NCBI RefSeq assembly: GCF_026965535.1
Contig: NZ_CP114039.1
Span: forward strand, 2,480,001-2,544,000
DNA length: 64,000 bases
Source of the DNA: Corallococcus sp. NCRR
Lineage (GTDB): Bacteria > Myxococcota > Myxococcia > Myxococcales > Myxococcaceae
Direction of reading: 5' to 3'
The notes beneath the pieces are model-generated. The model worked only from the letters and a program-made list of their open reading frames with translations, did not search any database and was not told where the DNA came from. Positions 34,192-42,264 of the stretch are shown here, one piece after another; position 1 is the stretch's first letter, and the number at the start of each line of letters is the position of its first letter. A program made the translations under genes and the position numbers.

Positions 34192-37061
34192 GCACCGCGG
34201 CCGGAGTCGTGCGTCCTCGCGCCCAGGTGCACCGGGGCACCGTGGTGGCGGCGGCCTGGTGGTTCCATCCCGGGCTGCTGGGAGAGGCCGAGGCGCGCCG
34301 CCGCGTGCTGGCGGCCTGGAGGCCCGGCGCCACGGTCTGGGCGCTGGCGGGAGGCCACCTGCTGAAGCTGGCGGCACCGTGCAGGAGCGCGGTGGAGGCC
34401 GCGCCCGGACTGCCGCTGGTGCTGGATGCCGGAGTGCTCACCAGCGCGCCGCTGAGCCCGAAGGATCGCGAGCGATTGGAGCCACCCTTGGGCGCCGTCG
34501 TGCTGGTGCAGGAGGGCGTCGCTCGCGTGTACAAGCCCTGGGACCTGCGTCAGGTGGATCCGGGGACGTGGCTGGACGTCTCGGAGTGGCGACGCGTGCG
34601 GGTGAAGGGCTTGGGCGCGCCGCCTCCGCCTCTCAAGAGCGCGCTGGAGCCGCTGCCTCCGCCCACGCGCGCGGCGTTCGGACCGAAGGTGCCCGCGCTC
34701 GCGCCCGAAGCGGAGCGCATGCTGGCGCGCATGGCGGGGCAGGAGGTCCCGGTCGTGCGAGAGGGCTTCTTCGAGCGGCTGCGAAAGGCTTTCTCGCGGA
34801 GGCCCGGCGACGCAGTGCTGACCGTCCGTCGTGAAGGCGTGTTCGCGCGGCTGCGCCGGGCATTCCGTTCGCGGCCAGAAGGAGCGCGGGAGGGCGCGGT
34901 GACCGTGCGGCGTGAGGGCTTCTTCTCTCGCTTGCGCCGTTCCTTTCGCGCGGAGACGCAAAGCGCGCCGGGCACCGGGGCACGGGATGGTGGGGCCAAC
35001 CCAGGCACGCGTCCCGCCGAACCCGAAGGTCCGGACGCGCTCGAGCAGCTCAAGGAGTGGATGCTCCGGAACACGCTCCTGGGGCAGCTCGTGGGACAGC
35101 GCAAGGGCGACTACCTGCGCCACCTCTTCGAGCTCTTCGAACAGGGCAACCTCGACGAAGCCCTGCGCCACGCCATCCCCCTGGGCAAGGACATGGACGA
35201 GCGCGCGAAGCTCGCGCTCGGTGTGCCCGGCCCGCGTGAGAACCTGCGCATCCAACCCCAGGGCCGGAGCGGGGCCGCGCAGTCGTTCGGCGGAGGCCCC
35301 GCCGTGTTCGATGCGCTGCGGGAGCGCTACCGCGAGACCTTCCGCCGCCTGGAGCGCGAAGGCCGCATCGACGAGGCCGCCTTCGTCCTCGCGGAGCTGC
35401 TGGAGGCGACCGAGGAGGCCGTGTCCTTCCTGGAGCGCCACGGCCGCTTCCAGCTCGCGGCGGAGCTCGCGGAAGGGCGCGGCCTTCCGCCGGGCCTCGT
35501 GGTGCGCCAGTGGTTCCTCGCGAAGGACGTGGAGCGCGCGGTGGCCATCGCTCGGCGCTCGGGCGTGTTCGCGGACGCCGTGCTGCGCCTGGAGAAGACC
35601 CATCCCGCCGAAGCGCAGGCCCTGCGCCTCTTGTGGGCGGAGTCGCTCGCGGAGGCCGGGGACTGGTCGCGCGCGGTGGACGCCGTGTGGCCCGTGGCGT
35701 CCGCGCGCCACCTCGCGCGCGCCTGGGTGGAGCGGGGCATCCAGGCCGGAGGCACGGGCAGCGCGAAGCTCCTGGCGCGCCTCGCGCTCGAGTTCCCGGA
35801 CGGCTTCGGCGCCGCGCGCGAGGACATCCAGACCCTGCTGTCGGACGAAACGCCGGCGCGCGCTCCGGAGCGCCTGGCCTTCGCCACGGAGTTGCTGCGC
35901 GCGGACACCTCCGATGCCCGGAGCGCGCTCGTCATCCCCACCGTGCGCGCGCTGATGCGGGACGAGGCGGTGGAGGAGCTCCCCTCCAACGCGAAGCTCC
36001 TCCAGCAACTGCACGCGCTCAAGGACCCGGCGCTGGCCGCGCTGCGCGCGGACCTGCCGACGCCGCGGGCCTCCCAACGGCGCCCCTGGGCCGAAACGCA
36101 CGACCTGCCGCACGTGCGCGTGTGGATGGACCGCGGCCACGCGGGCGCCCACGCCGTGCATGACGCCGTGGTGCTGCCGGGCCAGCGCGTGCTGCTCGCG
36201 CTGGGCGAAGCGGGCGCGCGGCTGGTGGGCCCGGACGGACGCACGCTCGCGGGCTTCGACGTGCCGGCGTTCTCCCTGGTCCTGTCCTCGCAGGGAGACC
36301 GCGCGCTCGCGCTCGCGCGCCGGGGCGACCTGTGGCGCGTGTCGCGGCTGGACCTGGTGGAGCGCCGGGCCACGCGCTGGTGCGACCTGGAGCTGGACGC
36401 GTGGGCCCCCACCTACGACGGGGAGCGGTGGTTCACCGCCACGCGCGACACCGTGAGCATGGTGGACACGCTGGCCTCGGAGCCGCGCTCGCTGTGGCGC
36501 GTATCGGAGGTGGGCGGCACCGTGCTCCGGATGGCCGTGGACGCGAAGCACCTGTCGTTCCTCGTCCTGCACCTCACGCCGGAGCAGGGCTTCGAACGGC
36601 TGGAGCGCTGGGCCTACGAACTGGCGGGAGGCCCCGTGCTGCGCGGGCGCGCGGACATGAAGGACCTGCGGGGGCCGCCGGACGCGCTCTCGCTCACGCC
36701 CGACGGCGAGGCGATGGGCGTGCGCATCGCGGTCCCCGAAGGCGAGGAGCCCGGACCCTGGCCCTACTATGTGGCCCCCATCATCTCGCGGCGCTTCCAC
36801 CGCCCGGCCCGGCCGGACGCGGAGCGCGCGGGCGAGGTGCTCGCGCACTCCTGGCGCGTGACGCGCTTCCAGAAGGGCGAGCTGCACACGGCCGTCCTGC
36901 GCACCGTCGCCGACCACCCCCGCGCGACGGTGGAGTTCTCCGGTACCCCGCCTCAAGTCGTGCGGCTCACGGAGGACTGGTGCGCCGTCCACGACCTGCA
37001 CGGGCGCGTGGTGTGGCTGGACCTGCACTCCGGCGAGGTCCACCGCGTGCCGGTGGTGTGA
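34188..37061 (+). CDS. bpX6-like protein with helical repeats and C-terminal propeller
   Basis: 957 residues from GTG 34188, overlapping the previous TGA. Residues about 1-140 are the bpX6-like domain (RPRAQVHRGTVVAAAWW, LLGEAEARRRVLAAWRPGA, VYKPWDLRQVDPGTWLDV). Residues 189-258 hold three tandem Arg/Phe-rich amphipathic repeats. Then comes a hydrophilic segment and an alpha-solenoid (about 290-620) with TPR-like helices (AAFVLAELLEATEEAVSFLE, VVRQWFLAKDVERAVAIA). From about 650 to 957 a beta-propeller ends the protein (ARVLLALGEAGARLVGPDG-type strands). It is the last gene of the coupled trio and its stop abuts the stop of a convergent response regulator. Confidence 0.8.
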   Translation: MSTAAGVVRPRAQVHRGTVVAAAWWFHPGLLGEAEARRRVLAAWRPGATVWALAGGHLLKLAAPCRSAVEAAPGLPLVLDAGVLTSAPLSPKDRERLEPPLGAVVLVQEGVARVYKPWDLRQVDPGTWLDVSEWRRVRVKGLGAPPPPLKSALEPLPPPTRAAFGPKVPALAPEAERMLARMAGQEVPVVREGFFERLRKAFSRRPGDAVLTVRREGVFARLRRAFRSRPEGAREGAVTVRREGFFSRLRRSFRAETQSAPGTGARDGGANPGTRPAEPEGPDALEQLKEWMLRNTLLGQLVGQRKGDYLRHLFELFEQGNLDEALRHAIPLGKDMDERAKLALGVPGPRENLRIQPQGRSGAAQSFGGGPAVFDALRERYRETFRRLEREGRIDEAAFVLAELLEATEEAVSFLERHGRFQLAAELAEGRGLPPGLVVRQWFLAKDVERAVAIARRSGVFADAVLRLEKTHPAEAQALRLLWAESLAEAGDWSRAVDAVWPVASARHLARAWVERGIQAGGTGSAKLLARLALEFPDGFGAAREDIQTLLSDETPARAPERLAFATELLRADTSDARSALVIPTVRALMRDEAVEELPSNAKLLQQLHALKDPALAALRADLPTPRASQRRPWAETHDLPHVRVWMDRGHAGAHAVHDAVVLPGQRVLLALGEAGARLVGPDGRTLAGFDVPAFSLVLSSQGDRALALARRGDLWRVSRLDLVERRATRWCDLELDAWAPTYDGERWFTATRDTVSMVDTLASEPRSLWRVSEVGGTVLRMAVDAKHLSFLVLHLTPEQGFERLERWAYELAGGPVLRGRADMKDLRGPPDALSLTPDGEAMGVRIAVPEGEEPGPWPYYVAPIISRRFHRPARPDAERAGEVLAHSWRVTRFQKGELHTAVLRTVADHPRATVEFSGTPPQVVRLTEDWCAVHDLHGRVVWLDLHSGEVHRVPVV
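34752..34961 (+). repeat. Three tandem Arg/Phe amphipathic repeats inside the bpX6-like protein
   Basis: Repeat units begin at 34752, 34824 and 34905 (residues 189, 213, 240). The unit is VxREG[FV]FxRLRxxF followed by a basic, Pro/Gly-rich spacer: VVREGFFERLRKAFSRRP, VRREGVFARLRRAFRSRP and VRREGFFSRLRRSFRAE. Each forms a short amphipathic helix with Phe/Leu on one face and Arg on the other. Unit spacing is 24 and 27 residues. Confidence 0.85.
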
Positions 37062-37748
37062 TCAGGCGCAGCGCAGGTGGCTGGGCACGATGACGATGCT
37101 CGCCGTCAGCGCGCAGGCGGCGTCGTCCACCTCCAGCACCACGCGCACGCCCTCCACCGTCACCAGCAGCGACGGCTGCTCGCTGTGCAGCGCCATCAAC
37201 CACGATGACGCCAGGGGCAGCTCCGACGCGGCCAGCTCCGCGGCGCGCAGCAGGTGCACGCGCACCGCGTGGCGGACCGGGCCCGGCAGGGCGTGCAGCG
37301 CGTAGAGCGACTCGTCCGTCAGCCGCAGCGAGTACGGCACGCGCGGTGGTTCCTTCGGACGCTCGGGCAGCTCGCGCAGCCGTTCCGCCAGCGACCGCAC
37401 CAGCGCCTCCGGCTGCGACGGCTTCTGCAGGAAGCCCACCACGCCGTGCAGCGGCACGTCCGGCGTCCCACTCGCCGAGGACACCAGCATCACCGTCAGG
37501 TGCCGCAGCCTCGCGTCCGTGCGCAGCTGGCCGTACAGCTCCCATCCATCCACCCGGGGCATCACCAGGTCCAGGAGGATGAGGTCCGGGTGCTGCGCGC
37601 GCGGGCGATGACGCAGCCAGTCCAACGCCTCCGCGCCGTCCGCCACGGACGACACCAGGAAGCCCGCTTCACGCGCTGCGCGGCCCACACCCTCTCGCCA
37701 TGTCCGATCGTCCTCGACGAGCAGCAGGTGATGGACGCCCAGGGCCAT
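37062..37748 (-). CDS. Receiver-domain response regulator with an extra C-terminal domain
   Basis: 228 residues from ATG 37748 (a GTG at 37790 would add 14). Receiver domain 5-125: acidic triad E12 D13 D14, phosphoacceptor D60 in LILLDLVMP, Ser-Ser at the Thr position, and K in FLQKPSQPEAL. About 95 residues follow (from 135) with no recognised DNA-binding motif: PYSLRLTDESLYALHALPGP-type helices, then two strands VTVEGVRVVLEVDD. The output may be a protein interaction. Its stop touches the stop of the bpX6-like gene, and it is divergent from a small plus-strand gene. Confidence 0.83.
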   Translation of the reverse strand: MALGVHHLLLVEDDRTWREGVGRAAREAGFLVSSVADGAEALDWLRHRPRAQHPDLILLDLVMPRVDGWELYGQLRTDARLRHLTVMLVSSASGTPDVPLHGVVGFLQKPSQPEALVRSLAERLRELPERPKEPPRVPYSLRLTDESLYALHALPGPVRHAVRVHLLRAAELAASELPLASSWLMALHSEQPSLLVTVEGVRVVLEVDDAACALTASIVIVPSHLRCA

Positions 37749-37825
37749 CCCCCGATTCGACCTGTTTTTCCTCGGGTTCTTGAAGCGCACCCGGGGCCGA
37801 CGGGAGCCCCAGCGTCACCTGTCCG

Positions 37826-37846
37826 ACAGTGGTCCCCGGCCACTGT
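37826..37846. promoter_or_regulatory. Inverted repeat in a divergent promoter region
   Basis: ACAGTGG (37826-37832) is followed by seven bases and a perfect complement CCACTGT (37840-37846). It lies 78 bases from the start of the response regulator (37748) and about 90 bases from the start of the small plus-strand gene (37938), where an operator would be expected. Sequence similarity to a known operator is not claimed. Confidence 0.35.
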
Positions 37847-37937
37847 TTCCCCCAGACGCCCGGCGCCTGACCGTTCGCATCACCGTGTCACTGTCATCTT
37901 GCAGTTGGGCTGTAGATGCACACCCTTGGCGGCGCTC

Positions 37938-38198
37938 ATGGCCTACCGCTGCCAATTGGAACCCCCGGTGGTGCGCGCGCTCACGGCGTGTACGCCCGCG
38001 GTGCGTGAGCGGCTCCAGGCGGAGCTGGGGGCGCTCGCCAGCCGGATGCCGGGCCTGCCGGTGCCTCCGTCCGGGCGGGAGGGAGCGACGGTGCTCGCCT
38101 GCGGCTTCCAGGTCCGCTACCGCGTGGAGCCGGGCGCGGGGCTCCTGCGGTTGACCGCCTTGTGGCCGCTGGGGCTGGTCCGTTCGCCTTCCTCCTGA
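37938..38198 (+). CDS. Small hypothetical protein
   Basis: 86 residues from ATG 37938. A helical start (PPVVRALTACTPAVRERLQAELGALASRMPG) is followed by three strands (ATVLACGFQVRYRVEPGAGLLRLTALWPL). The shape, helix then a short beta-hairpin sheet, is like the RelE/ParE-type toxin fold, but the conserved basic residues of those toxins are not evident and there is no antitoxin gene. The RBS is poor. An opposite-strand frame covers the same region; codon pattern favours this one. Confidence that it is a real gene is moderate. Confidence 0.5.
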   Translation: MAYRCQLEPPVVRALTACTPAVRERLQAELGALASRMPGLPVPPSGREGATVLACGFQVRYRVEPGAGLLRLTALWPLGLVRSPSS

Positions 38199-38234
38199 CA
38201 CGTCGCCAGGCGGTCCTTAGACGGTCCTTGTCGC

Positions 38235-40241
38235 ATGGGAAGCAGGAGCCTAAGTCGGAAGGAGACCTCCTCTTCTTCCCGGACGCACCCCAGGTCCCCT
38301 TCGCCCCGCGAGCCGCGCACCGTGTCCCTGCCCCTGGCCGACTTCCTCTTCCAGTCCCGCGACATCCTGCAGGACGCGTGGCTCCACGAAGCCCCGGGCT
38401 CTGGCGACACCTTCACACGCGGGCTGTTCGCGGTGGCGGCCCGGATGTCCAACCCGGACGCGCGCGTCTCCGACGCCCTGGCGCGCGAGCTGTCGCTGCT
38501 GGTGCAGGGCTCCGACGGGCACCCCACGACGACGAACTTCCGGCGCCTGCGCGACACGGTGCTGCGGCTGTGGCGTGAGCAGAGCGCCAGCGGCCCGGAC
38601 GACGAGGAACAGGTGGAGCGCTTCCACGACGCCGTGGACGCGGTGGAGGCCTCGGCGCTGGAGGCCCACGTCCAGGCGCGGATGCTCGCGTCGCGCGAGG
38701 CGGCGGAGGCGGCGCGCGAGCAGGGCGCCCCGGACGCGTCCGGCCCCCAGCGCTGGGAGGACATCTTCACGCACCTGGGCGTGGGCGTGGCGGTGATGGG
38801 CGCGGACGACAGCACGTTCGTGGCGGCGAACCCCGCGCTCGCGCGCATGCACGGGCAGCCCGCGGAGGCGCTCAAGGGCCTGCGGCTGGAGGACCTGGTC
38901 GCGCCCGAGTCGCGCGGCGCGCTGCCCCGGCACATGGCCGCCGCCAGCTCCAAGCCCTTCCACGAATACGAAGCGCTGCACCTGCGCCGCGACGGCAGCC
39001 GCTTCCCCGCGTTCGTGCACGTGACGTCCCTGCGGGATGCCACCGGCCGCCGCGTGGGCCGCGCCGCCACGGTGCTGGACATCACCCAGCGCCGTCAGGC
39101 GGAGACGGAGCGGCAGCGCCTGCTGGCCACCATTGAAGCGGAGCGCGCGCGGCTGGCGGCGGTGTTGGATCAGCTCCCCGCGGGCGTGCTCATCGCGGAG
39201 GCGCCCAGCGGCCGGCTGCTGTTGGGCAACCGCGCGCTGGAGTCGCTGTTGGGCCAGCCGTTCCGCCCTTCCTCCAGCCTGGCGGACTACGAGGCGTCGC
39301 ATCAGATGTTCACCGCGGACAACCAGCCGCTCGCGGACGACGCGTGGCCCATGGCCCGCGCGCTGCGCACCGGTGAGACGCGGCAGGCGGAGCCGCTCCA
39401 GGTGCGCCGGCCGGACGGCACCACCGCGCACCTGCTGGGCTCCAGCGCGCCCGTGCGCGACCGGGACGACCACATCGTCGCGGGCGTCGTCACGCTGGTG
39501 GACGTCACCGAGCGCCGCCGCGCGGAGGAGGCGGCGCGCGAGGCGGCGCAGTTCGGCGAGCGGCTCATCGCCATCGTCAGCCACGACCTGCGAAACCCCC
39601 TCAACGCCATCCAGCTGTCCGTCACCAAGCTGCTGCACGGCGACGCGCTCCAGGAGCGCGACCGCAAGGCGGTGTCCCGCATCGCGCGCTCCAGCGAGCG
39701 CATGGCGCGGATGATTTCGGAGCTGCTCGACTTCACCCGCAGCCGGCTGGGCGGCGGCATCCCCATCGAGCGCGTGCCCGGCGACGTGCGCGCGGTGGTG
39801 CGCCAGGCGGTGGAGGAGCTGGAGGCGGCGTGGCCGGAGCGCTCGCTGACGTTGAACGTGGGCCCGGGCCGCTACGACGGCGTCTGGGACGCGGGCCGGC
39901 TGCTCCAGGTGGTGAGCAACCTGGGCGGCAACGCGCTCCAGTACAGCCCGCCGGAGTCCCCCGTGCGCTTCACGCTGTCGGACGCGGACGCGCACGTGGT
40001 GCTGGAGGTGCAGAACGGCGGAGACCCCATCGCGCCGGACATGCTGCCCCGCCTGTTCGACCCCTTCCGGCGCGGCGCGGGCGGCAACACGCACGGCGGC
40101 CTGGGGCTGGGGCTCTACATCGTCGAACAGGTGGTGAAGGGCCACGGGGGCCGCATCGAGGTGCGCTCGCGCGCGTCGGAGGGCACCGTCTTCCGCGTGC
40201 TGCTGCCGCGTGAGCCGGCGCAGCCCGCCGCGGCTCAGTAG
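38235..40241 (+). CDS. PAS-PAS sensor histidine kinase
   Basis: 668 residues from ATG 38235; a GTG at 38322 (VSLPLADFLFQ) is an alternative and would remove a Ser-rich stretch. A helical N-terminal region (30-150, RDILQDAWLHEAPGSG, W-REQ helix) resembles the RsbRD/RpoE-regulator-type N-terminal helical domain. Two PAS domains follow (about 170-290 and 310-430; GVAVMGADDSTFVAANPALAR starts the first). HisKA has the intact H box SHDLRNPL with His450, and the HATPase has NLGGNALQYSP, then GLGLGLYIVEQVVKGHGG. No transmembrane helices; a soluble orphan kinase. Its end overlaps by seven bases with a convergent receiver gene, a possible partner. Confidence 0.88.
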   Translation: MGSRSLSRKETSSSSRTHPRSPSPREPRTVSLPLADFLFQSRDILQDAWLHEAPGSGDTFTRGLFAVAARMSNPDARVSDALARELSLLVQGSDGHPTTTNFRRLRDTVLRLWREQSASGPDDEEQVERFHDAVDAVEASALEAHVQARMLASREAAEAAREQGAPDASGPQRWEDIFTHLGVGVAVMGADDSTFVAANPALARMHGQPAEALKGLRLEDLVAPESRGALPRHMAAASSKPFHEYEALHLRRDGSRFPAFVHVTSLRDATGRRVGRAATVLDITQRRQAETERQRLLATIEAERARLAAVLDQLPAGVLIAEAPSGRLLLGNRALESLLGQPFRPSSSLADYEASHQMFTADNQPLADDAWPMARALRTGETRQAEPLQVRRPDGTTAHLLGSSAPVRDRDDHIVAGVVTLVDVTERRRAEEAAREAAQFGERLIAIVSHDLRNPLNAIQLSVTKLLHGDALQERDRKAVSRIARSSERMARMISELLDFTRSRLGGGIPIERVPGDVRAVVRQAVEELEAAWPERSLTLNVGPGRYDGVWDAGRLLQVVSNLGGNALQYSPPESPVRFTLSDADAHVVLEVQNGGDPIAPDMLPRLFDPFRRGAGGNTHGGLGLGLYIVEQVVKGHGGRIEVRSRASEGTVFRVLLPREPAQPAAAQ

Positions 40242-40621
40242 GCGGCGGCTAATTGCGACTGCGGGGAGGAGCGGAACGGCTCCAGCGCGCGCATCAGGTC
40301 GTCCAGGTCCAGCGGCTTGGGGATGGACGCCCGGATGCCCTGGGGCACGGGGCGGGTGGCGCCCGCGCCCGACACGACGATGACGGGCAGGTTCTTCAGG
40401 CGCGGCTCCTTCTGCACGCGCTCCATCAGTTCCCAGCCGCTCATCACCGGCATCATCAGGTCCAGCAGCATCACATCCGGCATGGTGCCCTTCCTCAGGC
40501 GCTCCCAGGCGTGCAGGCCGTTGCCGGCGACCTCCACGGCGAACCCTTCCAGCGTGAGGAATTCCTCCAGCATCTCACGGCTGTCGACATGGTCTTCCAC
40601 GAGGAGGATGAGGCTTCGCAT
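40235..40621 (-). CDS. Single-domain response regulator (receiver only)
   Basis: 128 residues from ATG 40621: MRSLILLVEDHVDSREM with D10 (E9 in the acidic pocket), phosphoacceptor D54 in VMLLDLMMPVMSGWEL, the Ser of VIVVSGAGA and Lys105-type in IPKPLDLDDLM. There is no output domain, so it acts by protein contact or as a phosphate relay. It converges on the PAS kinase gene with overlapping ends; cognate pairing is plausible but not shown by the order. Confidence 0.9.
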   Translation of the reverse strand: MRSLILLVEDHVDSREMLEEFLTLEGFAVEVAGNGLHAWERLRKGTMPDVMLLDLMMPVMSGWELMERVQKEPRLKNLPVIVVSGAGATRPVPQGIRASIPKPLDLDDLMRALEPFRSSPQSQLAAAY

Positions 40622-40776
40622 GGCACCCGGGAGCCTCCCCCCGTCCGGCTCCGTCCGAAAGACCCCGTGTCCAGGGAACGTCCAACCCTGGACGATAGGC
40701 CATGGGCACTGTGCGGCCCGCGCCACTCCGGGGGCCCTGGAGGGCAGGCGGCCAGGGCCATCCCCTCGAAAAGACG

Positions 40777-40830
40777 GATGGGGCCTCCCCCTTCCAGGCG
40801 CCAGGGGCGCGGGAAGGCGAAGGCCCCATC
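40777..40830 (-). terminator. Terminator downstream of the LysM/NlpC gene
   Basis: GATGGGGCCT (40777-40786) pairs with AGGCCCCATC (40821-40830), with inner CTTCC/GGAAG pairing. On the minus strand the hairpin runs into CGTCTTTTCGAGG. It is 25 bases past the stop of the LysM-type gene. Confidence 0.75.
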
Positions 40831-40854
40831 GGGGACCCACGACTACAGGTCTGT

Positions 40855-41559
40855 TCAGCCCCGGTACTGGTGCACGGACATGATGGGGTAGTTCATCGAC
40901 GTGTAGCTGATGCGCTGCGAGCCGTCCGAGTTGATGTTGTTGGAGCCGATGAACTGGGGCTTGCCGTCCTTCCAGCCCGCGAACATCACCACGTGCTGGC
41001 CGCTGCCCACCTTCATGGAGACGACGTCGCCGGGCTTGGCGTCCTTCAGGCTGACGCGCTGGAAGTTCGGGTCGCGGTCCAGGTTCGCCTGGAGCGTCAT
41101 CACGGACGCGCTGTGCTGGCTGTCCTTGATCTGCCCGGCCTGCTCCAGGCACGCGGAGACGAAGTTGGCGCAGTTCACGTTGTTGGGGACCCAGTCCTCC
41201 ATGTCCGCGCCCACGCCGCTGCCCTCGAGCTTCAGCGAGCCGGCGTTCTTGCCCAGGTGCGACACCGCGATGTCGAACGGGCTGCCGCCGGGGCCGCGCG
41301 TGGCCGGACCCGCGCCGCCCGGAGGCGCCGACACGTCACCCGCGCCGCTGTTGTTGCCGCCGGAGCCGCCGCCGCGCACGCCCTGGCTGCCGGACTCGAA
41401 GCTGTCGCGCGAGCCGGGGATGTTCAGCGTCTTGCCCGTGTAGATGAGATCCTTGTTGGTGATCTGCGGGTTGGCCTTCATCAGCGAGTCCACGGACGTG
41501 CCGTAGCGCTGGGCCAGAGCGGACAGGGTGTCACCAGACTGGATGCGGTAGCTGCTCAT
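40855..41559 (-). CDS. LysM protein with NlpC/CHAP-like C-terminal domain, no signal peptide
   Basis: 234 residues from ATG 41559 (GGAG eight bases upstream). The LysM module begins at residue 2 (SYRIQSGDTLSALAQRYG), followed by RDSFESGSQGVRGG and a Gly-rich linker. The catalytic-type domain (about 95-234) has Cys130 in VNCANFVSACLEQAG, the block AKPGDVVSM and His189 in SGQHVVMFAGW, the order of an NlpC/P60 or CHAP peptidoglycan amidohydrolase. It shares the first 65 residues with the plus-strand paralog at 25789-26427. No Sec or Tat signal is present, so export must use another route or depend on lysis. Confidence 0.86.
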   Translation of the reverse strand: MSSYRIQSGDTLSALAQRYGTSVDSLMKANPQITNKDLIYTGKTLNIPGSRDSFESGSQGVRGGGSGGNNSGAGDVSAPPGGAGPATRGPGGSPFDIAVSHLGKNAGSLKLEGSGVGADMEDWVPNNVNCANFVSACLEQAGQIKDSQHSASVMTLQANLDRDPNFQRVSLKDAKPGDVVSMKVGSGQHVVMFAGWKDGKPQFIGSNNINSDGSQRISYTSMNYPIMSVHQYRG

Positions 41560-41797
41560 GGGGGGGCTCCGAAGGGGAGCAGTGACCCGGAGGTGGTCAC
41601 CGGCTGCGATTGTTTCCATTCTCGCCATTCAAGAACCGGTGTTGCGTCCCCCACCTGCTTTTCACTCCAGGCGCGCACATGTGTGCGAAGGGCCGCACCC
41701 GGAGCGGAATCCCGGCCACGAAAGCGTCGCACTGGCGACAGGGCCCCCGGGGGGCCGCCCGGGAAGGCCCTTGTCGCGGTGCGTAATTTCCGGGGCT

Positions 41798-42112
41798 TTA
41801 GCGGCTCTGGGCGTCGTGCTTCTGGCGGGCGATGCGGCGGCTGAGGGCGTCCTGCTTCGCGTCGATGCGGGCGCGCTCGGCGGCGTCCAGGTGGCCGTCG
41901 TCCCGGCGGTCCTGGCGGATTTCGCGGTTGAGGGCGCGGTGCTGGCGCTCCAGGCGCGCGGCCTCGCGGCCCGTGAGCTCACCGCTCTTCACGCCTTGGT
42001 TGATGCGCTGCTGCTGGTTCACCTGGCGTTTGTCGGCCTCCGCGGCCACGGCCGGCAGCGCCACCGTCAGACCCAGCACCGCCGCGAGCATCCCCAGTCC
42101 ATTGCGCTTCAT
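41798..42112 (-). CDS. Small secreted Arg/Gln-rich protein
   Basis: 104 residues from ATG 42112 behind GAGGAGGAAT. A signal peptide (MKRNGLGMLAAVLGLTVALPAVAA) is followed by a helical, highly charged body: RQVNQQQRINQGVKSGELTG, REAARLERQHRALNREI and LDAAERARIDAKQDALSRRI, a three-helix Arg/Gln/Asp pattern. It resembles short secreted helical proteins common in myxobacteria and other deltaproteobacteria. Function unknown. The region to the LysM gene (41560-41797) holds no other gene. Confidence 0.82.
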   Translation of the reverse strand: MKRNGLGMLAAVLGLTVALPAVAAEADKRQVNQQQRINQGVKSGELTGREAARLERQHRALNREIRQDRRDDGHLDAAERARIDAKQDALSRRIARQKHDAQSR

Positions 42113-42264
42113 GGTGATTCCTCCTCGATGGGCGCGGGCGTCCAGTGCCAGCGCGTCGTCCTTGAGGAAATGAACCCGGGATTCGCGCGGCGGTTGCGGG
42201 GGAAGTGTTTGACGGGGTGCGTCCAGGTGGGTGGCCCTTATGAAAGGGGAAACAATCCGAGGGG

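Noticed and set aside
33999-37043. 1014-codon open frame on the minus strand
   Set aside because: It mirrors the bpX6-like gene, which has coupled starts, recognisable domains and repeats.
37815-38201. 128-codon minus-strand frame in the small gene region
   Set aside because: Its product is Arg/Gln/His-rich without order; the plus-strand 86-residue frame has a plausible fold.
38205-38235. Short direct repeat CGGTCCTT in front of the PAS kinase gene
   Set aside because: Eight-base repeat in a GC-rich region; too short to support a regulatory claim.
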